Assembly: GCA_963628035.1 (NCBI GenBank)
Contig: CAVGED010000096.1
Span: 9,547 to 73,546, forward strand
Source of the DNA: 14-2 sp963628035
GTDB lineage: Bacteria > Bacillota > Clostridia > Lachnospirales > Lachnospiraceae
Length of the DNA: 64,000 nucleotides
Direction of reading: 5' to 3'
Every line of letters begins with the position of its first letter. Positions within the stretch are counted from its first letter, which is position 1. The position numbers and the translations under genes were made by a program. Of this stretch, positions 43,524 through 52,246 are shown one piece after another. The notes below the pieces were generated by a model. The model was not told the DNA's origin and ran no database searches. It saw only the letters and a list, made by a program, of their open reading frames with translations.

Positions 43524-44927
43524 TCACTCATGCACGCTTATTTCCTTATCACTTCTTATCCGGGCAAGCGCGCCTTTCAGCTCTCCCAGATAGGACAGCG
43601 AACCAAAGGCCAGGATCATGGGCTTATGGAGCTGCCCCTCTTCTGTCATCTGTCCGGCATCCTGCACTGCTGCTTCAAGTGCTTCTCTGACACTGGCTGC
43701 ACACTGTACGTTTCCATGATACTTTCCCGCCTCCGCACACAGAATCTCGCCCGGCAATCCCCGGGGGCCCGGCGGTGTCACGGTGTACACCTTCTCCGCC
43801 ATAGGCAGCATCACAGACAGCATCTTCTCGTGCTCCTTGTCCTTAAACACTCCTATTATATATATTATTTTGCGATTTGTAAAACCCAATTTCAATGTTT
43901 CCAGCAGTTTTTTCGCTGCATCCTCGTTATGGGCGCCATCGATAACCACAAGCAGCGACCGGCTTATCACCTCAAATCTTCCCGGCCAGACCGTATTGCG
44001 CAAAGCTGCCCGGATGGTATCGTCCCCGATTGAGAATCCGCTGCCGTTCAGTCGGTGAATCGCCTGGATCGCGCAGACAGCATTTTCCGGCTGATACGCT
44101 CCCATGAGCGAGAGCTTCAGATTCGGAAACTCCTCCCAGTCGAAGACCAGATATCCATCCTCATAGCGGAGATTCTGAATCCCTCCTGTGTCCTCTGCCA
44201 TCAAAGCCGCCTCCTTATCGGTGCGCCATGGCTCTATTGCCCCATTTGGCATGCCGCCGTCCGCCAGCACCAGATCCGCGTGTTTTTCCCTGCAGATTGT
44301 CCTTAAAACCTCGTACACCTCCGGCTCCTGTCTTGCTGTCACTACCGGGCAGCCCTCCTTGATGATCCCCGCCTTCTGAGCCGCAATCTCGGAAAGCGTG
44401 TTGCCCAGAAACGCCATATGATCCATACTGATGGAAGTAATGACACTCAAAAGCGGCTTTTTGATAATATTTGTTGCATCCAGTGCCCCACCCATTCCTG
44501 TCTCTAAGATCACCACCTGACAGTCTTCCCGATAAAACCACAGGAAAGCCAGTGCTGTCTCAATCTCAAACAACGTAGGGTGCGGCAGGCCCCGTCCGGT
44601 CAACCGCCCGCAGGCCTCTGCGATCTCAGACAGGGTGGCACGGTACGCTTCCTTATTTATATATACACCATTGATCTGATAGCGCTCCTCCTCACAGAAT
44701 ACTGCCGGGGAGCTGTAGCGTCCAACGCGGCAGCCGGACATCCGAAGGATCTGCTCCAGCATGGCGCAGACGGATCCCTTGCCGTTGGTTCCTGCCACAT
44801 GGATGACAGCCAGCTTCTCCTGTATGTTCCCCAGCTCCTCCATCAGATTTCTCATGTTTGCAAGACCGGGTACGCTGCCCAGAGCTCTTGCTTTTTCCAA
44901 AAATAGATCCAACTCTTTTTCCATCAT
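43524..44927 (-). CDS. folC: Folylpolyglutamate synthase / dihydrofolate synthase
   Basis: ATP-dependent ligase that adds glutamate to dihydropteroate and to folates. The 467-residue Mur-ligase-type protein has the P-loop VAGTNGKGSVCAMLEQIL (around residues 44-61), the EVGMGG-like region ILETGMGGALDATNI and the C-terminal DGAHNEDAAKKLLETL. It is the first gene of the operon folC-folE-folP-folBK-methyltransferase-metH. The ribosome site is weak (AGGGAAA). Confidence 0.94.
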   Translation of the reverse strand: MMEKELDLFLEKARALGSVPGLANMRNLMEELGNIQEKLAVIHVAGTNGKGSVCAMLEQILRMSGCRVGRYSSPAVFCEEERYQINGVYINKEAYRATLSEIAEACGRLTGRGLPHPTLFEIETALAFLWFYREDCQVVILETGMGGALDATNIIKKPLLSVITSISMDHMAFLGNTLSEIAAQKAGIIKEGCPVVTARQEPEVYEVLRTICREKHADLVLADGGMPNGAIEPWRTDKEAALMAEDTGGIQNLRYEDGYLVFDWEEFPNLKLSLMGAYQPENAVCAIQAIHRLNGSGFSIGDDTIRAALRNTVWPGRFEVISRSLLVVIDGAHNEDAAKKLLETLKLGFTNRKIIYIIGVFKDKEHEKMLSVMLPMAEKVYTVTPPGPRGLPGEILCAEAGKYHGNVQCAASVREALEAAVQDAGQMTEEGQLHKPMILAFGSLSYLGELKGALARIRSDKEISVHE

Positions 44928-45047
44928 AAAAAATTTCCCTAATTTCTGTAGATTTCCTTAATAATTCTTATTGAAAACATAAAAAATGCATTTTATAGGT
45001 TGACTTTTCTCCTCAATTAGACTAATCTGTGCTATGTGAGAAACATA

Positions 45048-45075
45048 TTCATAGTTTGTTCACATATCGTTCACA
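45048..45075 (+). promoter_or_regulatory. Tandem PhoP/PhoB-like boxes before the sulfatase gene
   Basis: TTCATA (45048-45053), TTCACA (45059-45064) and TTCACA (45070-45075) are spaced by exactly five bases, giving an 11-bp period. The last box takes the place of the -35 of the TATAAT at 45091. This matches the layout of PhoP/PhoB-type response-regulator sites. The identity of the regulator is inference. Confidence 0.5.
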
Positions 45076-45090
45076 AATCATTTTTTACAC

Positions 45091-45096
45091 TATAAT
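45091..45096 (+). promoter_or_regulatory. -10 element of the sulfatase promoter
   Basis: TATAAT with no good -35 at 17 bp, as expected for an activator-dependent promoter. It implies a start near 45103, which rules out translation from the upstream in-frame codon at 45029 and disfavours the ATG at 45116. Confidence 0.55.
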
Positions 45097-45175
45097 AATA
45101 AAGGATGATGAAATTATGCACAATACTATTTTTTCAAAAATAAATAATTTCTTCCTTCGCAGAAAGGAAGCTCGC

Positions 45176-47215
45176 ATGAATAAAGAGAAAAAACACTGGA
45201 TCGCCCCGGAGAAGAAGGAGAAGGTGATCGGCTTTCTGAACCGCTGGTCGCTTCTGTTCCACGTGTTACTGGCCTGCGCCATCTGCTTCGTCATCGAATG
45301 GGTTTCACGCCATTCCTTTACCGAAGCGTTTTCCTTCATGTTTGACCGGAGCCTGGTGTTCCTCTACAATTCACTGCTGGTATTCGCGTCCCTGGCGTTG
45401 GTATACCTGTTCCGCCGCCGCTGCCTGATGCGCTGTCTGATCAGCATACTGTGGCTGCTCCTGGGAACTATCAACGGCTGCGTGCTCTTAAAGCGTGTGA
45501 CGCCCTTCAGCTATACGGATCTGAAGATGGTTAAGGATCTGCTGACTATGCAGAGTAATTATTTCAATCGAACCGAAGAAACCATGGTTATTGTGGGACT
45601 CTCTCTGGTGGCGGTTGCACTGGTACTTCTCTGGATCAAGGGACCGAAATTCCAGGGTAAGCCCAGACGGCTGGCCAGTCTTCTGGCACTTGGCTCCATG
45701 GTGTTCCTCATTCCTATGGTGACGAATGCCGCCGTCAGCGGCAACGTACTGGCCAGTTACTTCGAGAATCTGGCGCAGGGCTATGCCGACTATGGCTTTG
45801 TCTACAGCTTCTCTGCCAGTGTGGTGGATCGCGGTATGAGCAAGCCCAGAGATTACAGCGAGGAGAAGATCGACGAGATCATGGATTCCATCAAGACGGA
45901 GGATACCGTTGTCACAGAGGATATGCCTAATATCATCTGCGTACTGCTGGAGTCCTTCATCGATCCTTATGAGATCAACTTCTTAAATTACAGCGAGGAT
46001 CCTGTTCCCAACTTCCATGCGCTGTATGATAACTATACTTCCGGTCACCTCCAGGTGCCGGTGGTAGGCGCGGGAACCGCCAACACGGAATTTGAAGTTC
46101 TCACCGGTATGGGAATGAAATTCTTCGGACTTGGGGAATATCCTTACAAGACTATTTTAAAGACCAACACCTGCGAAAGCTTCGCCGGGGACTTGCACAA
46201 CCTGGGCTACGGCACTCATGTGGTACATAACAATGGCGGTAACTTCTACAGCCGTGCCAATGCCTTCGCCCAGATGGGCTTTGACAGCTTCACCAGCAAG
46301 GAAATGATCAACATCCAGGAATGGACGCCCCTTGGCACCTGGCCTACAGACAACTGCCTCATCGACGAGACAAGGAAGTCCTTAGATGCCACTCCGGGTC
46401 AGCCGGACTTCACCTACACCATCACCGTACAGGGTCACGGCAGCTATCCTACCGAGCGGGTTATCGAGAATCCTGAGATTCTGGTGAGCGGCGCACCCAC
46501 CGAGGAAGAGAACTACCAGTGGGAATATTACATCAACGAGATCCACGAGGTGGACAAATTCATCGGCAATCTGCTGGCTATGCTGGAGGAGCGTGACGAG
46601 AAGACCATCGTTGTATTCTTCGGTGATCATCTGCCTACTATGGGACTTACAGAAGAAGACATGGCCACCGGCAGTCTCTTCCAGACAAAATATATCACCT
46701 GGAACAATTTCGGTCTTGCGAAGAACGACAAGGATCTGACATCCTTCCAGTTGATGCCCTACGTCCTGGATCAGCTTGGAATCCACGAAGGAACCATGAC
46801 ATCCTTCCATCAGGCCAACCAGTATAACGTAACAGCGGAATATACAACGAACATGGAACTGCTGCAGTACGATATCCTGTATGCAAATCGGTATGCGTAT
46901 GGCGAAGAGGACTTATACCCCGCTTCTGATCTGGTGATGGGTGTTGATGATATCATCCTCACCTCTGTAGAACCGGCCGGAAATTATCTGTATGTGATGG
47001 GCGAGAACTTCACCCCCTGGAGCCGGGTATTTGTGAATGGTGAAAAGATGTCTACTACCTTTATCAGTTCTACCCAGCTGCAGATCAAGATGGAGGTTCT
47101 GAACGAAGGAGACAATACGATTCTTGTAAACCAGATGGGCTCCAGCAACACGGTATTCCGAAGCTCCAATGAGGTGATATACCATTATATTGATACCGAG
47201 AATTTATCAGAATAA
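45176..47215 (+). CDS. LTA synthase family sulfatase with C-terminal IPT/TIG-like domain
   Basis: A 679-residue membrane enzyme related to lipoteichoic acid synthase. About five helices occupy the first 200 residues. The extracellular sulfatase-fold domain follows: metal-ligand region NIICVLLESFIDP, the nucleophile region GAGTANTEFEVLTGM and the metal motif FFGDHLPTMG. The last 85 residues (from ILTSVEPAGNYLYVMGENFTPWSRVFVNGEKM) look like an Ig-type IPT/TIG domain, unusual for LtaS. It probably transfers phosphoglycerol or a similar group to a cell-wall polymer; the acceptor is unknown. The ATG at 45176 has AAAGGA seven bases before it and fits the promoter position. Confidence 0.87.
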   Translation: MNKEKKHWIAPEKKEKVIGFLNRWSLLFHVLLACAICFVIEWVSRHSFTEAFSFMFDRSLVFLYNSLLVFASLALVYLFRRRCLMRCLISILWLLLGTINGCVLLKRVTPFSYTDLKMVKDLLTMQSNYFNRTEETMVIVGLSLVAVALVLLWIKGPKFQGKPRRLASLLALGSMVFLIPMVTNAAVSGNVLASYFENLAQGYADYGFVYSFSASVVDRGMSKPRDYSEEKIDEIMDSIKTEDTVVTEDMPNIICVLLESFIDPYEINFLNYSEDPVPNFHALYDNYTSGHLQVPVVGAGTANTEFEVLTGMGMKFFGLGEYPYKTILKTNTCESFAGDLHNLGYGTHVVHNNGGNFYSRANAFAQMGFDSFTSKEMINIQEWTPLGTWPTDNCLIDETRKSLDATPGQPDFTYTITVQGHGSYPTERVIENPEILVSGAPTEEENYQWEYYINEIHEVDKFIGNLLAMLEERDEKTIVVFFGDHLPTMGLTEEDMATGSLFQTKYITWNNFGLAKNDKDLTSFQLMPYVLDQLGIHEGTMTSFHQANQYNVTAEYTTNMELLQYDILYANRYAYGEEDLYPASDLVMGVDDIILTSVEPAGNYLYVMGENFTPWSRVFVNGEKMSTTFISSTQLQIKMEVLNEGDNTILVNQMGSSNTVFRSSNEVIYHYIDTENLSE

Positions 47216-47231
47216 GAAATCCATAAAAAGA

Positions 47232-47270
47232 ACCGGGGAAAGAGTTATCTTCTCTCCCCGGTATTTTTTT
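47232..47270 (+). terminator. Intrinsic terminator after the sulfatase gene
   Basis: ACCGGGGA-AGAG / CTCTCCCCGGT stem with a short loop, followed by ATTTTTTT. A clear rho-independent terminator 17 bp after the stop codon. Confidence 0.92.
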
Positions 47271-47332
47271 GCTGTGTAACAGTTCGGCCAGGCCGAAGAA
47301 GAATAGCAAATCTTGACCCAGGCCACCTTCTC

Positions 47333-49579
47333 TTACTTCTTCACGCCCTTGGTATCCCGGTTTCCAACTCTCAGCCGATTTAAGGATACCTCCTTATCCT
47401 TATAGGTAATGGTGCGCTCTTCCTGCTCGTTAAGAAGGTACACGGCCTCCAGCCGATCCTTCTCCGCCAGCTTGATCCCACGGACACCTACTGCCCCCTT
47501 CTTCTTCTCAGGAACATCTGTGGCGGCAAACCGAAGGAACATTCCCTTCTCCGTCTGCAGCACGATGCTATCCGTCTCGCTCACCGGTCCAACGAAGAGC
47601 AGTGTATCCCCATCCAGAAGCTTGGTGACTGCCGTGGTCCGCTTGGCCACATCAAACTCCATGCCGTCCACCTGCTTCAGCATACCGCTGCTGCTGGCAA
47701 ACAACAGCCTCCGTCCGATAAGATTCCCAAGGCTGGTGAGATAGATGACGTTCTCCTCGCTGCTGTTATAATTGCTGACATTGTCTATAGGCGTTCCCTT
47801 GTCCCGGAATCTTCCAAATGGCAGATCTGATATCTTCACCAGATGCTGCTGGCCGATATTTGTAAAAATACAAAGCTTGTCCGTGTTCATGCAGCGTATC
47901 TGATACCGGCTCTCCGCATCCGCCGCCTCCCGGTTCCGCTCATAAGTGGCAGCGTCCACCGTCTTGGCATAGCCGAAGCGATCTATGAGTACCACGACTT
48001 CCATCTCTTCCTGCTTCTTCTCCTCGTAGACAGCCTCCTCGGCGTTCTCGATGGCAGTTTTCCGCGGACGTCCATACTCCTTCTGATAGCTCTCCAGCTC
48101 CTTGATGATCACCTTGGCCATGGTTCCCCGGTTGCTTAAGATATCCTCGTACAGGGCGATATTCTTCAAGGTTGTATCGTGATCCTTCATCAAAGCCTCG
48201 ATCTCCAGGCCGATCAGCTTGTAGAGACGCATTTCCAGAATGGCAGTCGCCTGACGCTCGGTAAAACGCAGGAGTGTCGCCTGCTTCTGGGATATTCTGG
48301 ACTTGAACTTGATATTCTCAACGTTCCCGGTAGTCAGGCAGTCCTTGGCATCCTTGATATTCTTACTGCCCCGCAGGATCTCGATGATCAGATCGATCAC
48401 ATCGCAGGCCTTGATCAAGCCCTCCTGGATCTCCTTCTTGTCCAGTTCCTTAGCAAGCAGCGTCTTGTACTTGCGGGTAGCCAGCACATACTGGAAGTTC
48501 ACATGATGGCGGATGATGGGGATGATTCCCATTGTCTCCGGCCTTCCTTCTGCTACCGCCAGCATATTGACACCGAAGGTGTCCTCCAGCCGGGTCTTCT
48601 TGTAAAGCATATTTTTCAGGTTCTCAACATCACAGCCCTTCTTCAGTTCCAGCACAATGCGGATACCTTCCTTGGAGGACTGGTTGGAGATATCTACGAT
48701 ATCGCTGGTCTTCTTCTGCTCCACCAGCGCGTAAATATCATTCAGGAATTTGCCAATGTTGGCACCGATCATGGGATAGGGGATCTCCGTGATCACCAGA
48801 CGATCCTTGCCGCCCTTGACCTGCTCCACCTCCACCTTTCCGCGGATCTTGATCTTGCCGATACCGATTTCATAGATGGACAAAAGCTCATCTTTATTCA
48901 CCACGATACCGCCGGTGGGGAAGTCCGGCCCTTTGATATATTCCAGCATTTCTTGCGTGGTGATATCCGGGTTCCTCATGTAAGCCTTGACACCATCGAT
49001 GACCTCAGCGAGATTATGCGGCGGTATGCTGGTCGCCATACCAACAGCGATTCCGTCCGCCCCGTTGACAAGGAGGTTTGGCACCTTCACCGGCAGCACC
49101 TCCGGCTCCTTCTCCGTCTCGTCGAAGTTCGGTACGAAGTCTACCACATCCTTGTCCAGATCCGCCAGATAAGCCTCCTGGGTGATCTTCGCAAGGCGCG
49201 CCTCCGTATAACGCATGGCCGCCGCCCCGTCCCCCTCGATGGAGCCGAAGTTGCCATGGCCGTCCACCAAGGGCTGCCCTTTCTTAAATTCCTGTGCCAT
49301 CACCACCAGAGCCTCGTAGATGGAGCTGTCGCCGTGGGGATGGTATTTACCCATGGTATCGCCCACGATACGGGCGCATTTTCGGTAGGGCTTGTCATAG
49401 CGGATGCCCAGCTCGTACATATCGTAAAGGGTTCTTCTCTGCACCGGCTTTAAGCCATCCCGCACGTCCGGAAGGGCACGGGAAATGATAACGCTCATGG
49501 CGTAATCAATGTAGGACTTCTGCATGATCTCGGAATATTCGGTGCGGATGATTCCTTCTTTTGCTTCCATTACTTCCAT
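47333..49579 (-). CDS. parC: DNA topoisomerase IV subunit A (ParC-like)
   Basis: Breakage-rejoining subunit of a type IIA topoisomerase. The active tyrosine is Tyr124 in AAMRYTEAR, and the quinolone region reads HPHGDSSIYEAL (Ser85, Glu89), a sensitive-type pattern. In the C-terminal propeller the GyrA box (QRRGGKG) is replaced by RFRDKGTPI, which argues for ParC rather than GyrA. The 748-residue length fits. It follows its partner subunit gene by 73 bp. Some pipelines would name this pair gyrase; the missing GyrA box is my reason for topoisomerase IV. Confidence 0.88.
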   Translation of the reverse strand: MEVMEAKEGIIRTEYSEIMQKSYIDYAMSVIISRALPDVRDGLKPVQRRTLYDMYELGIRYDKPYRKCARIVGDTMGKYHPHGDSSIYEALVVMAQEFKKGQPLVDGHGNFGSIEGDGAAAMRYTEARLAKITQEAYLADLDKDVVDFVPNFDETEKEPEVLPVKVPNLLVNGADGIAVGMATSIPPHNLAEVIDGVKAYMRNPDITTQEMLEYIKGPDFPTGGIVVNKDELLSIYEIGIGKIKIRGKVEVEQVKGGKDRLVITEIPYPMIGANIGKFLNDIYALVEQKKTSDIVDISNQSSKEGIRIVLELKKGCDVENLKNMLYKKTRLEDTFGVNMLAVAEGRPETMGIIPIIRHHVNFQYVLATRKYKTLLAKELDKKEIQEGLIKACDVIDLIIEILRGSKNIKDAKDCLTTGNVENIKFKSRISQKQATLLRFTERQATAILEMRLYKLIGLEIEALMKDHDTTLKNIALYEDILSNRGTMAKVIIKELESYQKEYGRPRKTAIENAEEAVYEEKKQEEMEVVVLIDRFGYAKTVDAATYERNREAADAESRYQIRCMNTDKLCIFTNIGQQHLVKISDLPFGRFRDKGTPIDNVSNYNSSEENVIYLTSLGNLIGRRLLFASSSGMLKQVDGMEFDVAKRTTAVTKLLDGDTLLFVGPVSETDSIVLQTEKGMFLRFAATDVPEKKKGAVGVRGIKLAEKDRLEAVYLLNEQEERTITYKDKEVSLNRLRVGNRDTKGVKK

Positions 49580-49652
49580 AAAAGTGATTCCTTTCTATAC
49601 TTGCACGTAAGTTTGCCACATAGATACCGCAACTGTCCGTTGCCATATTCAT

Positions 49653-51575
49653 TTATATGTCAAGTTCTGCATCCCTTGCGTTTTCATATATAAATTGGCG
49701 TCTGGGCGGTACTTCGGTTCCCATTAACATCTCGGTTACATCGGAAGCCATGCGGGCGTCCTCAATCTCTACTTTTTTGAGAATCCTTGTCTTCGGATCC
49801 AGGGTGGTTTCCCAGAGCTGCTGGGGATCCATCTCACCGAGACCCTTGTAGCGCTGGAGGGTGAATGGGCCCTTATGCGTTTTCCGGTAGCGATCCAGGG
49901 CAACATCATCGTAGAGGTATTCCTCCTCGCCCTTAGAAGGCATAGCTTTATAGAGAGGCGGCATGGCGATGTAGATATGTCCCTCATAGATAAGCTCCGG
50001 CATAAAACGGTAGAACAAGGTCAGCAGCAGGGTGGAAATGTGTGCGCCGTCCACGTCGGCATCGGCCATGATGATGATCTTGTCATAGCGCAGCTTCGTG
50101 ATATCGAAGTCATTGCCGTAGCCTTCCGAGAAGCCGCAGCCGAAGGCGTTGATCATGGTCTTGATCTCCGCGTTGGCTAAAACCTTGTCGATACTGGCCT
50201 TCTCTACATTCAGAATCTTACCACGGATGGGAAGGATGGCCTGGAAATTTCGGTCACGGGCAGTCTTGGCAGAGCCGCCTGCAGAATCTCCCTCTACAAT
50301 GAAGATCTCGCAGATGGAGGCGTCCCGGCTCTCACAGTTCGCAAGCTTGCCGTTGGAGTCGAAGGAAAACTTCTGCTTGGTGAGAAGATTTGTCTTGGCC
50401 CGTTCCTCGGTACGGCGAATCTTGGCTGCCTTCTCCGCACAACCGATGACCTTCTTCAAGGTCTCAAGATTCTTATCAAAATAGAGCTGGATCTCGTCTC
50501 CGGTGATCTTGCCGGTGACCCTGGCCGCATCCTGGTTGTCCAGCTTGGTCTTGGTCTGCCCTTCAAAGCGGGGTGCCGGGTGCTTTATGGAGACCACCGC
50601 CGTCATACCATTACGGACGTCCGTTCCGGTGAAATTGGCATCCTTCTCCTTTAATATTCCCAGCTCTCTGGCATAGTTATTGATAACGGTAGTAAAGATC
50701 GTCTTAAATCCGGTGAGGTGCGTGCCTCCCTCCGCATTGTAGATGTTGTTGCAGAAGCCCAGCACATTTTCATGAAATTCGTTGGTATACTGGAAGGCAG
50801 CTTCCATGGTGATTCCTTCGCTCTCTCCCTTAAAATAGATCACGTCGGTAACGGCCTCGTTATTTTTATTCAGATCCTTCACAAAACCGATGATGCCGTC
50901 AGGCTCATGGAATTCGATATGCTCCTTCTCCGGTCCACGCTTGTCCTCATAGATGATCTTCAGCTTGGGATTCAGATAAGCAGTCTCGTGGAGACGGCTC
51001 TTGACCTCGTCCTCCTTGAATCTTGTCTTCTCAAAGATCTCAGGATCGGGCAGGAAATTAATCCGAGAGCCTGTCTTCTTCGTCTTGCCGATCTTGGGAA
51101 GCAGACCATCCTCCAGTTCAATGACCGGAACACCGCGCTCATAGCGGTCGTGATGGATATAGCCATCCTGGCTCACCTGAAGATCCAGATAGGTGGACAG
51201 TGCATTCACCACAGAAGAACCCACGCCGTGAAGTCCTCCGCTGGTCTTATACGCCCCTTCCTCGAATTTACCTCCGGCATGAAGTGTGGTGAATACCAGC
51301 CGTGCCGCCGACATGCCCTTCTCATGCATGCCAACCGGAATTCCACGTCCATTATCCTCCACCGTGCAGGAGCCGTCCGCCTCCAGTGTCACCCAGATGG
51401 TATCACAGGCCCCGGCCAGATGCTCATCCACAGAGTTGTCCACGATCTCATAGATCAGGTGGTTCAAACCCTTCCTGGAGACACTGCCGATGTACATCCC
51501 CGGCCGCTTGCGCACCGCCTCAAGCCCTTCCAATACGGAGATACTGCTGGCGTCATAGGTTTGGTTCTTTGCCAT
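49653..51575 (-). CDS. parE: DNA topoisomerase IV subunit B (ParE-like)
   Basis: ATPase subunit of the same enzyme. The 640-residue protein shows the GHKL ATP-binding motifs (EIVDNSVDE, VEDNGRGIPVG, SGGLHGVGSSVVNAL), the TOPRIM acidic motifs EGDSAGGSAK and DADVDGAHI, and the C-terminal YKGLGEMDPQQLWETT. The start at 51575 is preceded by AAAGGAA, eight bases upstream. It is the first gene of a parE-parC operon with a strong promoter that contains a perfect palindrome. Confidence 0.92.
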   Translation of the reverse strand: MAKNQTYDASSISVLEGLEAVRKRPGMYIGSVSRKGLNHLIYEIVDNSVDEHLAGACDTIWVTLEADGSCTVEDNGRGIPVGMHEKGMSAARLVFTTLHAGGKFEEGAYKTSGGLHGVGSSVVNALSTYLDLQVSQDGYIHHDRYERGVPVIELEDGLLPKIGKTKKTGSRINFLPDPEIFEKTRFKEDEVKSRLHETAYLNPKLKIIYEDKRGPEKEHIEFHEPDGIIGFVKDLNKNNEAVTDVIYFKGESEGITMEAAFQYTNEFHENVLGFCNNIYNAEGGTHLTGFKTIFTTVINNYARELGILKEKDANFTGTDVRNGMTAVVSIKHPAPRFEGQTKTKLDNQDAARVTGKITGDEIQLYFDKNLETLKKVIGCAEKAAKIRRTEERAKTNLLTKQKFSFDSNGKLANCESRDASICEIFIVEGDSAGGSAKTARDRNFQAILPIRGKILNVEKASIDKVLANAEIKTMINAFGCGFSEGYGNDFDITKLRYDKIIIMADADVDGAHISTLLLTLFYRFMPELIYEGHIYIAMPPLYKAMPSKGEEEYLYDDVALDRYRKTHKGPFTLQRYKGLGEMDPQQLWETTLDPKTRILKKVEIEDARMASDVTEMLMGTEVPPRRQFIYENARDAELDI

Positions 51576-51630
51576 GTCTGTCGTTCCTTTCAACTATTAC
51601 AGAATATTTGTTCGTACTCATTATTTTTTC

Positions 51631-51659
51631 AGTATACCACAAGATGTGGTATTTTGCAA
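51631..51659 (-). promoter_or_regulatory. Sigma-A promoter of parE-parC
   Basis: Minus strand TTGCAA (51654-51659), 17-bp spacer, TATACT (51631-51636). It lies just after the fucU terminator, so the topoisomerase operon has its own promoter. Confidence 0.78.
51634..51652. promoter_or_regulatory. 19-bp palindrome within the parE promoter
   Basis: ATACCACA-AGA-TGTGGTAT has perfect 8-bp arms and fills the spacer and part of the -10, the ideal place for a repressor. It resembles NrdR-type boxes in sequence, but no second box at the usual 31-32 bp spacing is seen. The regulator is unknown. Confidence 0.6.
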
Positions 51660-51661
51660 AA

Positions 51662-51697
51662 GAAAAATCCCCGACTGTATTGCCGCACAGCCGGAGA
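51662..51697 (-). terminator. Intrinsic terminator after fucU
   Basis: Minus strand TCTCCGGCTGT pairs with ACAGTCGGGGA (11 bp, two wobbles) around an 8-nt loop and is followed by TTTTTCTTTT. Confidence 0.88.
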
Positions 51698-51726
51698 ATT
51701 CTTATTTGTTCCTATACATTTTTTCT

Positions 51727-52167
51727 TCACTCCACCACTACGCCCTTCTGCAGCATGATATTGGCGTACAGGGCAGACTCCCCGGTGGCAATGATGGCGT
51801 ACGCCTTCTTAGCCTCTTCATAGAACTGAAACCGCTCGATCTGCCCGATACATGCTTTACCACGGGAATCATAGTGCTCCACGATCTCCTGATACGTATC
51901 CCAGATAGGCGTCTCTACATTATCACCCTTCATGACCTCCATCAGATTCACCGGATGCTCTACGTAGGTGTCCAGCGGGAACACCTTAAGGATAGCATCT
52001 AAGAGCTCCGGCACACCGTGTCCGTCACAGCGGATGACGATGGCATCCTTTCCCATGGTCTCCGCCGGAAAATTACCGTCGGAGATAACCAGGCGGTCGC
52101 TGTGTCCCATCTCGCATAATACCTTTAAGAGTTCGGGGGATAAGATTTTGGGTATTCCTTTTAACAT
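51727..52167 (-). CDS. fucU: L-fucose mutarotase (RbsD/FucU family)
   Basis: Interconverts the anomers of L-fucose so that the isomerase receives its preferred form. The 146-residue protein begins MLKGIPKILSPELLKVLCEMGHSDRLVISDGNFP, with the catalytic histidine of the GHSD motif, and ends in a conserved Tyr-Ala-Asn segment (SALYANIMLQKG). The start at 52167 has TAGGAGG upstream. It is the last gene of the fucI-fucU operon and is followed by a strong terminator. Confidence 0.93.
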   Translation of the reverse strand: MLKGIPKILSPELLKVLCEMGHSDRLVISDGNFPAETMGKDAIVIRCDGHGVPELLDAILKVFPLDTYVEHPVNLMEVMKGDNVETPIWDTYQEIVEHYDSRGKACIGQIERFQFYEEAKKAYAIIATGESALYANIMLQKGVVVE

Positions 52168-52246
52168 TTGTTGCCTCCTACCATAAGTTTTGGCAAGGGC
52201 GATGCCTGCCTTCACATTCACCGCCCTTGATCATTTCTTTATTTTC

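Noticed and set aside
45029..45175. Longer N-terminus of the LTA-synthase-like protein
   Set aside because: The TATAAT at 45091-45096 lies inside this extension, so the RNA would begin after it; the ATG at 45176 has a better-placed ribosome site.
48179..49453. 424-codon plus-strand frame opposite parC
   Set aside because: Typical antisense shadow of a GC-rich coding region; parC is unambiguous on the other strand.
51634..51652. NrdR box pair at the parE promoter
   Set aside because: Only one clean palindrome is present; the nearest second candidate is centred 38 bp away, not the 31-32 bp usual for NrdR pairs.
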